47,065 nt of DNA, from positions 1-47,065 of the forward strand of contig RBWT01000047.1 in the NCBI GenBank assembly GCA_004010275.1, given 5' to 3'. The notes under the pieces are model-generated. The model worked only from the letters and a program-made list of their open reading frames with translations. It did not search any database and was not told the DNA's origin. Shown here piece after piece: positions 25,179-33,034 of this stretch. The translations under genes were made by a program, and so were the position numbers. Positions within the stretch are counted from its first letter, which is position 1. Each line of letters begins with the position of its first letter. This DNA is from Streptomyces huasconensis. GTDB lineage: Bacteria > Actinomycetota > Actinomycetes > Streptomycetales > Streptomycetaceae.

Positions 25179-25251
25179 CAGGGCCGGAGGGACTTGAACC
25201 CCCAACCGCTGGTTTTGGAGACCAGTGCTCTACCAATTGAGCTACGACCCT
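25179..25251 (-). tRNA. tRNA-Trp (CCA)
   Basis: The minus strand folds as a 73-base tRNA: acceptor AGGGTCG/CGGCCCT, D arm GTAGCTCAATTGGTAGAGC, anticodon arm CTGGT-CTCCAAA-ACCAG with anticodon CCA, T arm with GTTCAAG, discriminator G. The 3' CCA is not encoded. It lies just upstream of secE, as in mycobacteria. Confidence 0.97.
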
Positions 25252-25432
25252 TTGATTTCCCCCAACCTACCGCATCCGCTCAGGTGCACGGAGTGCGGCG
25301 AGAGGGCGCGGCCGGTGAGGGCCAACGAGCAGTGAGTGTACGTGGTCCGCGGCCCGCCGTCGAACAGATTGGGTTCCGGCCCGGCGGGAAACCCCCGCAC
25401 CGGAGGCCTTTGGGGTCTGGAACGATGGGACC

Positions 25433-26659
25433 ATGAGCGCTGAAACTTCTCCGACCGAGCGCCGGGTGTCCGCGCGCATCGGCGCGATCTCCGAGTCCGC
25501 GACCCTCGCCGTCGACGCCAAGGCCAAGGCCCTGAAGGCCGCCGGGCGCCCGGTGATCGGCTTCGGCGCGGGCGAGCCCGACTTCCCGACTCCGGACTAC
25601 ATCGTCGAGGCGGCCGTCGAGGCCTGCAAGAACCCGAAGTTCCACCGCTACACGCCGGCGGGCGGCCTCCCCGAGCTGAAGGCCGCGATCGCCACGAAGA
25701 CGCTGCGCGACTCCGGGTACGAGGTGGACGCCTCGCAGATCCTGGTGACGAACGGCGGCAAGCAGGCCATCTACGAAGCGTTCGCCGCCATCCTCGACCC
25801 GGGTGACGAGGTCATCGTCCCGGCTCCCTACTGGACGACGTACCCGGAGTCGATCCGGCTGGCCGGCGGTGTCCCGGTCGAGGTCGTCGCCGACGAGACC
25901 ACCGGCTACCGCGTCTCCGTCGAGCAGCTGGAGGCCGCGCGCACCGAGCGCACGAAGGTCGTGCTCTTCGTCTCGCCGTCGAACCCCACGGGCGCCGTCT
26001 ACAGCGAGGCCGACGCCGAGGCGATCGGCCGCTGGGCCGTCGAGCACGGCCTGTGGGTGATGACCGACGAGATCTACGAACACCTCGTCTACGGAGACGC
26101 GAGGTTCACCTCGCTCCCCGCGATCCTCCCCGAGCTGCGCGACAAGTGCATCGTGGTCAACGGCGTCGCCAAGACGTACGCGATGACCGGCTGGCGCGTC
26201 GGCTGGATCATCGGCCCGCGGGACGTCGTGAAGGCCGCGACGAACCTCCAGTCGCACGCCACGTCCAACGTCTCCAACGTCGCGCAGGCCGCCGCGCTCG
26301 CGGCCGTCTCCGGTGACCTGGTCGCCGTCGAGAAGATGCGCGAGGCCTTCGACCGGCGCCGCAAGACCATCGTGCGGATGCTCAACGACATCGAGGGCGT
26401 CTTCTGCCCCGAGCCGGAGGGCGCCTTCTACGCCTACCCGTCGGTCAAGGGGCTCATCGGCAAGGAGATCCGCGGCAAGCGCCCGCAGAACTCCGTCGAG
26501 CTGGCCGCGCTGATCCTGGAGGAGGCCGAGGTCGCGGTGGTCCCGGGCGAGGCCTTCGGGACGCCGGGTTACCTGCGCCTTTCGTACGCGCTCGGTGACG
26601 AGGACCTCGTCGAGGGCGTCTCGCGGCTCCAGAAGCTGCTTGCGGAGGCCCGCGACTGA
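25433..26659 (+). CDS. aspC: PLP-dependent aspartate-type aminotransferase
   Basis: This is a class I fold-type I aminotransferase of 408 residues that likely moves an amino group from aspartate (or a similar amino acid) to 2-oxoglutarate. Visible motifs are [12 protein letters not shown], the glycine-rich [21 protein letters not shown], the Asp of [10 protein letters not shown] that pairs with the pyridine nitrogen, the Schiff-base lysine in [16 protein letters not shown], and the substrate arginine near GYLRLSYAL. It is divergent from tRNA-Trp/secE and followed by a terminator. Substrate specificity cannot be read from the sequence. Confidence 0.88.
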   Translation: MSAETSPTERRVSARIGAISESATLAVDAKAKALKAAGRPVIGFGAGEPDFPTPDYIVEAAVEACKNPKFHRYTPAGGLPELKAAIATKTLRDSGYEVDASQILVTNGGKQAIYEAFAAILDPGDEVIVPAPYWTTYPESIRLAGGVPVEVVADETTGYRVSVEQLEAARTERTKVVLFVSPSNPTGAVYSEADAEAIGRWAVEHGLWVMTDEIYEHLVYGDARFTSLPAILPELRDKCIVVNGVAKTYAMTGWRVGWIIGPRDVVKAATNLQSHATSNVSNVAQAAALAAVSGDLVAVEKMREAFDRRRKTIVRMLNDIEGVFCPEPEGAFYAYPSVKGLIGKEIRGKRPQNSVELAALILEEAEVAVVPGEAFGTPGYLRLSYALGDEDLVEGVSRLQKLLAEARD

Positions 26660-26695
26660 GGTTCCCTGGAGAAAACCGCGCTCCACGCGCGCGTG

Positions 26696-26740
26696 CGGGC
26701 CGCCTTTCCACTGGCTTTCCACTGGAGGGGCGGCCCGTTT
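26696..26740 (+). terminator. Terminator of the aminotransferase gene, with a repeated loop
   Basis: CGGGCCGCC pairs perfectly with GGCGGCCCG, followed by TTTCTT. The loop is built of two perfect tandem copies of CTTTCCACTGG (26704-26725). Confidence 0.8.
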
Positions 26741-26811
26741 CTTCGTTCGGGGCAGACCCGAAGGGGGAAAGGCGCTACCGGGACGCCAGGTGCGTACGGC
26801 AAGATCCTGGA

Positions 26812-27829
26812 ATGGCGCGTGTACGAGACATAAATGAGCTGCCCAAGGCCCATCTGCACCTGCACTTCACCGGGTCGATGCGGCCCTCCACCCTGCTTGA
26901 GCTGGCCGACAAGTACGGGGTGCGGCTGCCGGACGCGCTGACCGGTGCCGAACCGCCGAAGCTGCGCGCCACCGACGAGCGCGGGTGGTTCCGCTTCCAG
27001 CGGCTCTACGACGCGGCGCGTTCCTGTCTGCGTGAGCCCGAGGACATCCAGCGCCTGGTGCGGGAGGCCGCCGAGGAGGATCTGCGGGACGGTTCTGGGT
27101 GGCTGGAGATCCAGGTCGACCCGACCTCGTACGCGCCGCGGCTCGGCGGGCTGATCCCGGCCATGGAGGTCATCCTGGACGCGGTCGACGGCGCCTCGCG
27201 GGAGACCGGCCTCGGGATGCGCGTGCTGGTCGCCGCGAACCGCATGAAGCACCCGCTGGACGCCCGCACACTGGCGCGTCTCGCCGTGCGCTACGCGGAC
27301 CGGGGCATTGTCGGCTTCGGGCTCTCCAACGACGAGCGGCGGGGCATGGCACGGGACTTCGACCGGGCCTTCGCGATCGCGCGCGACGGCGGGCTCCTCG
27401 CGGCGCCGCACGGCGGTGAGCTGACCGGCCCCGCCTCGGTCCGGGACTGCCTGGACGACCTGGGCGCGGCACGGATCGGGCACGGGGTGCGGGCCGCCGA
27501 GGACCCGCGGCTCCTGAAGCGGCTCGCGGACCGCGGCGTGACGTGCGAGTGTGCCCGGCCTCCAACGTCGCCCTCGGGGTCTACGAGAAGCCCGAGGACG
27601 TGCCGCTGCGGACCCTCTTCGACGCCGGGGTGCCGATGGCCCTCGCGCCGACGACCCGCTGCTCTTCGGCTCGCGTCTGGCCGCCCAGTACGAGATCGCG
27701 CGCGAGCACCACGGCTTCGACGACGCCGAACTGGCCGAGCTGGCGCGCCAGTCGGTCCGCGGCTCGGCCGCTCCCGTGGACGTACGGGAGAAGCTGCTGG
27801 CCGGGATCGACGCGTGGCTCAGCGGCTGA
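26812..27829 (+). CDS. add: Adenosine deaminase, with two one-base frameshifts
   Basis: This enzyme deaminates adenosine to inosine in purine salvage. The N-terminal zinc motif KAHLHLHFTGSM, the catalytic PHGGEL segment and RIGHG are visible in the first frame. The rest (CPASNVALGVYEKPEDVP..., then DDPLLFGSRLAAQYEIAR... to AGIDAWLSG) lies in two other frames. Breaks are near 27548 (GAGTGTG for GAGGTGTG) and near 27645 (CTCGCGCCGAC, one base short). Both are single-base losses; repairing them gives 339 residues, a normal length, and restores the catalytic Asp-Asp pair. I consider this a real gene with sequence errors. Confidence 0.85.
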
Positions 27830-27841
27830 TCCCCATGCCGT

Positions 27842-27875
27842 CCAACCAGCCTTGACGAACGGAACGGCTGGCTGG
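27842..27875. terminator. Hairpin between convergent add and murB
   Basis: CCAACCAGCC pairs with GGCTGGCTGG (one mismatch) around a 14-base loop, between two genes that converge. It can serve as a terminator for either strand. Confidence 0.5.
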
Positions 27876-27920
27876 GGGCCTACTAGGGCTACGGCGGGCT
27901 GCCGGTCAGCGGCAGTCGTC

Positions 27921-28976
27921 CTACAGGCTGACGCCGACCATCACCGGCTCGTTCACCAGCGTGATCCCGAAGGCGTCCCGTACCCCGGCGACGACCTCAC
28001 GGGCGAGGGCCAGCAGGTCCTCGGTGGTCGCGCCGCCCCGGTTGGTGAGGGCGAGGGTGTGCTTGGTGGAGATGCGGGCCCGGCCCTCTCCGTAGCCCTT
28101 CGTGAAGCCCGCCTTGTCGATGAGCCAGGCGGCGGACGTCTTCACGCGGCCGTCGCCCGTGGGGAAGCCGGGCGGGTCGATGTCCGGGCCGAGCCGGTCC
28201 GCCACGCGCGCGTGGAAGGCCGCGAACTCGTCCTCGGTGAGGATCGGGTTGGTGAAGAAGGACCCGGCCGACCAGCTGTCGTGGTCCTCGGGGTCGAGCA
28301 CCATGCCCTTGCCCGCGCGGAGCTTGAGGACGGTCTCCCGCGCAACCGAGGCCGGAACCCGCTCGCCGGCCTCGACACCGAGCGTGCGAGCCGTCTCGGG
28401 GTATTTGAGCGGGGCGCTCATCCCCTGCGCGTCCTCCAGCGCGAAGCGGACCCGCAGGACCACGAAACGCTCGGGCTCGGCCTTGAAGCGGCTGTGGCGG
28501 TACGAGAAATCGCACTCGGCGTTCGGGATCACGACCGTCTCGCGGGTCCGCCGGTCGTACGCGACCACCTCGGTGATCGTCGAGGAGACCTCCTGGCCGT
28601 ACGCCCCCACGTTCTGGATCGGCGTCGCGCCCGCGGAGCCGGGGATTCCGGCGAGGCACTCGATGCCCGCGAGGCCCGCCTCGACGGTGCGGGCGACCGC
28701 GTCCGTCCAGACCTCGCCCGCCGCCAGTTCCAGCTCGGTGCCGTCGAGGACGAAGCCCCGGGTGGCGATGCGCAGGGCGGTCCCGTCGAAGCCCTTGTCG
28801 CCGATGACCAGGTTGGAGCCGCCGCCGATGAGCAGCAGCGGGGTCCCGGAGTCGTCGGCCTCGCGGACGGCCGCGATCACCTCGGCATCGGTCGTCGCGG
28901 TGATCAGGCGGGTCGCGGGGCCACCGAGACGGAAGGTGGTCAGCGGGGCGAGGGGGGCGTCGATGAGTTCCTGCAC
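27921..28976 (-). CDS. murB: UDP-N-acetylenolpyruvoylglucosamine reductase
   Basis: MurB is the FAD enzyme that uses NADPH to reduce the enolpyruvyl group to lactyl, giving UDP-MurNAc for peptidoglycan. The 351-residue product has the FAD motif LLIGGGSNLVIGD, IPGSAGATPIQNVGAYGQE, and SAGSFFTNPIL carrying the proton-donor serine. The GTG at VQELIDAPLAPLTTF gives the usual Streptomyces length. The frame is open far upstream, but that part runs antisense through the neighbouring gene and has no MurB similarity. Only a weak ribosome site precedes the GTG. Confidence 0.95.
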   Translation of the reverse strand: MQELIDAPLAPLTTFRLGGPATRLITATTDAEVIAAVREADDSGTPLLLIGGGSNLVIGDKGFDGTALRIATRGFVLDGTELELAAGEVWTDAVARTVEAGLAGIECLAGIPGSAGATPIQNVGAYGQEVSSTITEVVAYDRRTRETVVIPNAECDFSYRHSRFKAEPERFVVLRVRFALEDAQGMSAPLKYPETARTLGVEAGERVPASVARETVLKLRAGKGMVLDPEDHDSWSAGSFFTNPILTEDEFAAFHARVADRLGPDIDPPGFPTGDGRVKTSAAWLIDKAGFTKGYGEGRARISTKHTLALTNRGGATTEDLLALAREVVAGVRDAFGITLVNEPVMVGVSL

Positions 28977-28993
28977 GTGCCCAAGAGTACGAG

Positions 28994-29022
28994 AACGGCC
29001 CCACCGGTCTGGTGGGGCCGTT
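28994..29022 (-). terminator. Terminator after the MFS gene
   Basis: AACGGCCCCACC pairs perfectly with GGTGGGGCCGTT around a 5-base loop, directly after the transporter stop and before the murB start. No long T-run is present, as is common in Streptomyces. Confidence 0.7.
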
Positions 29023-29038
29023 CCCGCAGGGCTACCGG

Positions 29039-30481
29039 TCAGGCCGTGGTCAGCGCTTCCGCACGCTCCGCGGGCGCTCCCTTGCCCCGTGTGCCGGCGC
29101 CCCGGCGGCCGGGGACGGACAGCGCGGCCACCGCCGCGAGGGCCACTACCGCGGCACCCGCCCACAGCGCGGGGCGCAGGCCGTCGACGAACTGCTGCGG
29201 GGACGCGTAGCCGCCCCGGGCCGAGAAGATGGAGGACATCACGGCGATGCCGAGCGCGCCGCCGACCTCGCGCAGCGCGTTGTTCGCGCCGGACGCGATG
29301 CCCTGTTCGTGCGGCCGGACGCCGGCCATGACCAGGCTGGCGGCCGGGGCGAAGTACAGGGACATCCCGATGCCGCTGAGGACCAGCGCGGGCAGCTGGG
29401 TGGTGTACGTGGCGTCGGCCGCTGCCACGCACGCGTACCAGGCCAGTCCCGTCGCCTGGAGGAAGAGGCCCGCGGCGACGACCGAGCGACCGCCGATCCG
29501 GTCGGAGAGGTAGCCCGCGAGGGGTGAGACGAGCATCGGCATGCCGGTCCAGGGCAGCATCCGCAACCCGGCCTCGGTGGGCGAGTAGCCGAGGACGATC
29601 TGCATGTACTGGCTGAGCAGGAAGATCGAGCCGAACATGCCGAGGAACATCAGCAGGCTCGCCGCGTTGATGCCGGAGAACGCGCGACTACGGAAGAGGC
29701 GCATCGGCAGCATCGGCGCCTTGGCGCGCATCCCGTGGCGGACGAATCCGCCGAGCAGCGCCGTGCCCGCGATGAGGCCGCCGAGCACGGTGGTGCTCGC
29801 CCACCCGTCGATGGGCCCGCGGACCAGGCCGTACACGATCCCGAAGAGGCCCCCGCTGGCGAGCAGGGTGCCCACGAGGTCGAGGCGCGCTCCGGAGCCG
29901 TACGACTCGGCGAGGCGCAGACGGGCGAGCGGCAGCAGGGCCAGGCCGAGCGGGACGTTCAGCCAGAAGATCCACTGCCAGGAGACGTGCTCGGTGAGGC
30001 TGCCGCCGATGAGCGGTCCGCCGGCGACCGCCAGGCCGTTGACGGCGCCCCATATCCCGTACGCCATCCCGCGCTTGGCCTCGGGCACGGCCGCGGTCAG
30101 CAGGGTCAGTGTGATCGGCATCATGATCGCGGCGCCGACGCCCTGCACGGCCCGGGCGGCGATGAGTGCGTCGAGACCGGGGGCGAGGGCCGCGGCGGCG
30201 GAGGCTCCGGTGAAGACGGCCAGGCCGACGATGAAGAGCCTGCGGCGGCCGAAGCGGTCACCCAGGGCCGCGCCGAACATCAGGAGCACGGCGAACGTGA
30301 GGGTGTAGGCGCTGACCGTCCACTCCAGGTCGTGCAGCCCTCCCCCGAGGTCCTCGCGGATGGACGGCAGAGCGGTGGTGACGACGAGGTTGTCCAGCGC
30401 CGCCATGAACCCGGCCACGCCGGTGATGACGAGGGCCCAGGCCATGCCCGCCCCTCCGGCCCGTGCGGTCTTCTGTGACAT
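29039..30481 (-). CDS. MFS drug-efflux transporter, DHA2 (14-TMS) type
   Basis: This is a proton-driven exporter of 480 residues with about 14 hydrophobic helices. The family signatures are visible: ALDNLVVTTALPSI in helix 1 (motif D1), GDRFGRRRLF (motif A) between helices 2 and 3, and RAVQGVGAAIMMP (motif B). It is preceded on the same strand by a TetR gene, and both genes carry the same operator-like inverted repeat, so it is probably derepressed by its substrate. GGGGGAAG precedes the ATG. The drug or metabolite exported cannot be told. Confidence 0.9.
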   Translation of the reverse strand: MSQKTARAGGAGMAWALVITGVAGFMAALDNLVVTTALPSIREDLGGGLHDLEWTVSAYTLTFAVLLMFGAALGDRFGRRRLFIVGLAVFTGASAAAALAPGLDALIAARAVQGVGAAIMMPITLTLLTAAVPEAKRGMAYGIWGAVNGLAVAGGPLIGGSLTEHVSWQWIFWLNVPLGLALLPLARLRLAESYGSGARLDLVGTLLASGGLFGIVYGLVRGPIDGWASTTVLGGLIAGTALLGGFVRHGMRAKAPMLPMRLFRSRAFSGINAASLLMFLGMFGSIFLLSQYMQIVLGYSPTEAGLRMLPWTGMPMLVSPLAGYLSDRIGGRSVVAAGLFLQATGLAWYACVAAADATYTTQLPALVLSGIGMSLYFAPAASLVMAGVRPHEQGIASGANNALREVGGALGIAVMSSIFSARGGYASPQQFVDGLRPALWAGAAVVALAAVAALSVPGRRGAGTRGKGAPAERAEALTTA

Positions 30482-30504
30482 CGCTTCCCCCTGCGGTTTG
30501 GTTG

Positions 30505-30524
30505 GTTAGTTATTGATGACTAAC
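30505..30524 (-). promoter_or_regulatory. TetR operator copy 1, upstream of the MFS gene
   Basis: GTTAGT-TATTGATG-ACTAAC is an inverted repeat 24 bases upstream of the MFS start. Its arms (TTAGT/ACTAA) and 8-base spacing are identical to the repeat upstream of tetR. Confidence 0.7.
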
Positions 30525-30583
30525 TTCTATGGACATGAAAAAGCCCGGAAAGCGCGGACGAAGCCCGCGCCGCGAGCACCCGA

Positions 30584-31140
30584 TCACCCCTCGGGCTGCG
30601 TCGGGCCGTCGAACCCGCTCCACACCCGGTGCTCGGGCTGGAAACCCATCGACACGAGGACGTTGATGAGCATCCCGTACGCGAGGAACTGCGTGGCCTC
30701 ACCGACCTCCGCCCCCACCGCGAGCACGACCGTGTCGTACATCTCCATCCAGGCGGCCCGCAACGCCTCGCCGAACTCCTGGTCCCCGTCGCCTCCGCGG
30801 AGGCCACCGCGACGTACATCTGCATCTGCATGAGCAGCAGGTCCGGATCGTCGGCGATGAGCGCCTGATAGGCCTGGCCCATGGCCTGCACGGCCTCCTC
30901 CGCCTCCAGCCCCTCGGACGCCCGCCTGAAGACTTCGGTGACGCCCTGGCAGCAGCGCAGGGACGCGGCGAGGAAGATGGCCTGCTTGCTCGGGAAGAGC
31001 CGGAAGAGATACGGCTGCGAGACGCCCACGCGCTTGGCGATGACCTCGGTGGAGGTGCCCTTGTAGCCGCCGCGGGCGAACTCGACCACTGCCGCGCGGA
31101 TGACGCTCTCGCGCCGCTCTTCTGCGCTCATCCTGACCAT
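30584..31140 (-). CDS. TetR-family repressor, with a one-base frameshift
   Basis: The N-terminal DNA-binding domain is clear: EERRESVIRAAVVEFARGGY, then the helix-turn-helix (EVIAKRVGVSQPYLFRLFPS). The ligand domain continues to VAVASAEA, then shifts frame near 30790, after which DQEFGEALRAAWMEMYDTVV... to the end QPEG follows in another frame. One missing base explains it, and the repaired protein is 185 residues. The start used is MVRMSAEERR; a TTG seven codons earlier would overlap the operator. It probably represses itself and the MFS exporter just downstream through matching operators. Confidence 0.82.
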
Positions 31141-31150
31141 GGAGGGAAAG

Positions 31151-31168
31151 TTAGTGGCCAATCACTAA
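31151..31168 (-). promoter_or_regulatory. TetR operator copy 2, upstream of tetR
   Basis: TTAGT-GGCCAATC-ACTAA lies 11 bases upstream of the tetR start and matches copy 1 in both arms and in spacing, while the 8-base centre differs. This pattern is typical of an autoregulated TetR with a second target. Confidence 0.7.
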
Positions 31169-31173
31169 TGAGT

Positions 31174-31197
31174 CAAGGAGGCAAGGAGGCAAGGAGG
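31174..31197. repeat. Three tandem copies of CAAGGAGG
   Basis: Three perfect 8-bp copies lie between the tetR operator and the end of the dehydratase gene. They resemble a repeated ribosome-binding motif, but no start codon follows. Probably slippage-derived. Confidence 0.8.
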
Positions 31198-31216
31198 TAG
31201 GGGCACGGTCGCATGA

Positions 31217-31250
31217 GTAAGGGGCACACTCCCTGGAGTGCGCCCCTTAC
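31217..31250 (-). terminator. Terminator after the dehydratase pair
   Basis: GTAAGGGGC-A-CACTCC pairs with GGAGTG-C-GCCCCTTAC (15 pairs, one mismatch) around a 2-base loop, about 70 bases after the stop of the HadB-like gene. Confidence 0.75.
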
Positions 31251-31318
31251 CTACATCTACTGCCCACATCTACGGAGACGGCCGCGACCGCGGACGCGGA
31301 CGTCAGGGGGCGCGGCCG

Positions 31319-31747
31319 TCAGGCCAGCTGCACGACCGCACGCGACATGCCGAGCACCTTCTGGTCCGCGCTCTTGGCGACCAGATCGACCCGGACACGG
31401 TTGTCGTCCAACTTGGCCGCGACCTTGGCGCTGACGTCGATGGTGGCGCCCTTGTCGTCGTTGGGCACGACGACGGGCTTGGTGAAGCGGACGCCGTACT
31501 CGACGACCGCCCCCGGGTCGCTCACCCAGTCGGTCACGACACGGATCGCCTCGGCCATGGTGAACATGCCGTGCGCGATGACGTCGGGGAGACCGACCTC
31601 CACCGCGAACTTCTCGTTCCAGTGGATCGGGTTGAAGTCCCCTGAGGCACCCGCGTACTGCACGAGTGTGGCGCGTGTCACCGGAAAGGTCTGGGGCGGC
31701 AGTTCGGTGCCGACCTCGACGTCGTCGTAAGAGATCTTCGCCGTCAT
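31319..31747 (-). CDS. MaoC/HadB-like (R)-hydroxyacyl dehydratase subunit
   Basis: The 142-residue hot-dog-fold protein carries the hydratase-2 motif YAGASGDFNPIHWNEKFA with the catalytic Asp and His. Homologues (HadB in mycobacteria) dehydrate 3-hydroxyacyl-ACP as a heterodimer with a HadA partner, which lies 4 bases upstream here. I start it at MTAKISYDDVEVG; 12 upstream open codons are not conserved. Streptomyces lacks mycolic acids, so the substrate differs or is general fatty-acid synthesis. Confidence 0.85.
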   Translation of the reverse strand: MTAKISYDDVEVGTELPPQTFPVTRATLVQYAGASGDFNPIHWNEKFAVEVGLPDVIAHGMFTMAEAIRVVTDWVSDPGAVVEYGVRFTKPVVVPNDDKGATIDVSAKVAAKLDDNRVRVDLVAKSADQKVLGMSRAVVQLA

Positions 31748-31751
31748 CGCC

Positions 31752-32216
31752 TCAGACTCCCTCTCCCGCGGGCTGCGCCGCACGCGCGACGAGCTTCGTC
31801 CAGGCGGTCACGACATGTTCTCCGGCCTCGTCGTGGACCTCACCGCGGATGTCGACGATGTCGTTGCCGGCGAGCGACTTGATGGCCTCGATGGTCGAGG
31901 TGACCGTGAGCCGGTCACCCGCGCGCACCGGGCGCGTGTAGGCGAACTTCTGGTCGCCGTGCACGACGCGGCTGTAGTCGAGTCCGAGTTGCGGGTCCTG
32001 GATCACCTGACCCGCGGCCTTGAAAGTGATCGCGAACACAAAAGTCGGCGGAGCGATCACATCGGGGTGACCGAGCGCCTTGGCGGCTTCCGTGTCGGCG
32101 TACGCGGGATTGTTGTCCCCCACCGCTTCCGCGAACTCGCGGATCTTCTCCCGGCCGACCTCATAAGGATCGGTGGGCGGATAGGACCGCCCCACGAAGG
32201 ACTGGTCGAGCGCCAT
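31752..32216 (-). CDS. HadA-like MaoC dehydratase subunit
   Basis: This 154-residue protein (MALDQSFVGRSYPPTDPYEV...) matches the FAS1/MaoC N-terminal dehydratase family, which lacks the full catalytic motif and forms a heterodimer with a HadB-type subunit. VVHGDQKFAYTRPVRAGDRL is the conserved hot-dog strand region. It lies directly upstream of the HadB-like gene and downstream of rpmG, the same order as rpmG2-hadA-hadB of mycobacteria. Confidence 0.85.
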   Translation of the reverse strand: MALDQSFVGRSYPPTDPYEVGREKIREFAEAVGDNNPAYADTEAAKALGHPDVIAPPTFVFAITFKAAGQVIQDPQLGLDYSRVVHGDQKFAYTRPVRAGDRLTVTSTIEAIKSLAGNDIVDIRGEVHDEAGEHVVTAWTKLVARAAQPAGEGV

Positions 32217-32272
32217 GGACTCGGTACCTCCTGTGGTTGGTGGTTACGTGAGAATTCGTGTGCAAACGACGC

Positions 32273-32303
32273 GAGGCCGCCCCCCACAAAAGGGGACGGC
32301 CTC
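32273..32303 (-). terminator. Hairpin between rpmG and the dehydratase pair
   Basis: GAGGCCG-C-CCCC pairs with GGGG-A-CGGCCTC around a loop rich in A (T on the minus strand). It lies just after the rpmG stop and may reduce read-through into the dehydratase genes. Confidence 0.65.
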
Positions 32304-32320
32304 GGGTACGAGCCTGGGTG

Positions 32321-32485
32321 TCAGCGCGTTTCGCGGTGCGCAGTGTGCGCGTTGCAGCGCGGACAGTGCTTCTTCATCTCAAGACGGTCCGGGTCGTTAC
32401 GCCGGTTCTTCTTGGTGATGTAGTTCCGCTCCTTGCACTCCACGCAGGCCAGCGTGATCTTCGGGCGGACGTCGGTGGCAGCCAC
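32321..32485 (-). CDS. rpmG: 50S ribosomal protein L33, zinc-binding form
   Basis: The 54-residue protein ([20 protein letters not shown]... to AHRETR) starts at a GTG with AAGGAG about 8 bases upstream. It retains both zinc pairs (CVEC and CPRC), so it is the C+ paralogue used when zinc is available; Zur-regulated forms without cysteines usually lie elsewhere. It is located next to tRNA-Met and tRNA-Thr, as in other actinobacteria. Confidence 0.96.
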   Translation of the reverse strand: MAATDVRPKITLACVECKERNYITKKNRRNDPDRLEMKKHCPRCNAHTAHRETR

Positions 32486-32573
32486 GTGAGTGCTCCTTGG
32501 ACGGACGATGGACGGATGAACGCATAAAAGAGTAGCCGATCGAAGGACCGACCCCACAATCGGCTACCAGGAG

Positions 32574-32646
32574 TAGCGGTGACCGGACTTGAACCGGTGA
32601 CACAGCGATTATGAGCCGCTTGCTCTACCGACTGAGCTACACCGCT
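32574..32646 (-). tRNA. tRNA-Met (CAT), elongator type
   Basis: Minus-strand cloverleaf of 73 bases: acceptor AGCGGTG/CACCGCT, anticodon arm AGCGG-CTCATAA-TCGCT (anticodon CAT), T loop TTCAAGT, discriminator A. The first acceptor pair is A-U, and the anticodon stem lacks the three G-C pairs of initiators, so this is the elongator (a lysidine-modified Ile isoacceptor is less likely). Confidence 0.92.
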
Positions 32647-32693
32647 GCGATGCCGGATCTCCCCGCCCGAAGGCGAGGATCACTCGACATCAG

Positions 32694-32766
32694 AGCCCCA
32701 ATGCGGAATCGAACCGCAGACCTTCTCCTTACCATGGAGACGCTCTACCGACTGAGCTATTGGGGC
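32694..32766 (-). tRNA. tRNA-Thr (GGT)
   Basis: Minus-strand cloverleaf of 73 bases: acceptor GCCCCAA/TTGGGGC, anticodon arm TCTCC-ATGGTAA-GGAGA (anticodon GGT), T loop TTCGATT, discriminator T. It is separated by 47 bases from tRNA-Met, in the conserved order upstream of rpmG. Confidence 0.96.
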
Positions 32767-33034
32767 GAGCGATGAAGACATTACACGGTTGGTCGCCGAT
32801 CGCCCAAATCCGTTTCGTGGGGGCCGTCCGAGGGCATCGGGAACAGCGCCTCAGGCGTCTCCGAACACCTCATCCGCACCCCTCGTCAGGGCAGTCACAG
32901 CACAGGTCGCACCACACCGGTACGACTATTTCGCTCCTCCTCGAAGCGGACCTGTCGCCGTCCTAGGCTCGGCACACGCTGCGTGATCTTGACGCCTCGA
33001 ACGACAGCAGCCGCCCCCGAACCCCAGGAGCGCG

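Noticed and set aside
19140..27650. A strict rule that every GGCGCC site has lost a base
   Set aside because: Intact GGCGCC sites are common in the window (for example 1512-1517 and 4269-4274), so the motif alone does not predict the indels.
27543..29210. A 555-codon plus-strand frame from adenosine deaminase across murB
   Set aside because: Only its first part is real (the middle of the frameshifted deaminase); the rest is antisense to murB.
31140..31161. TTG start for tetR seven codons upstream
   Set aside because: It would place the start inside the operator-like inverted repeat; the ATG at MVRMSAEERR fits the family.
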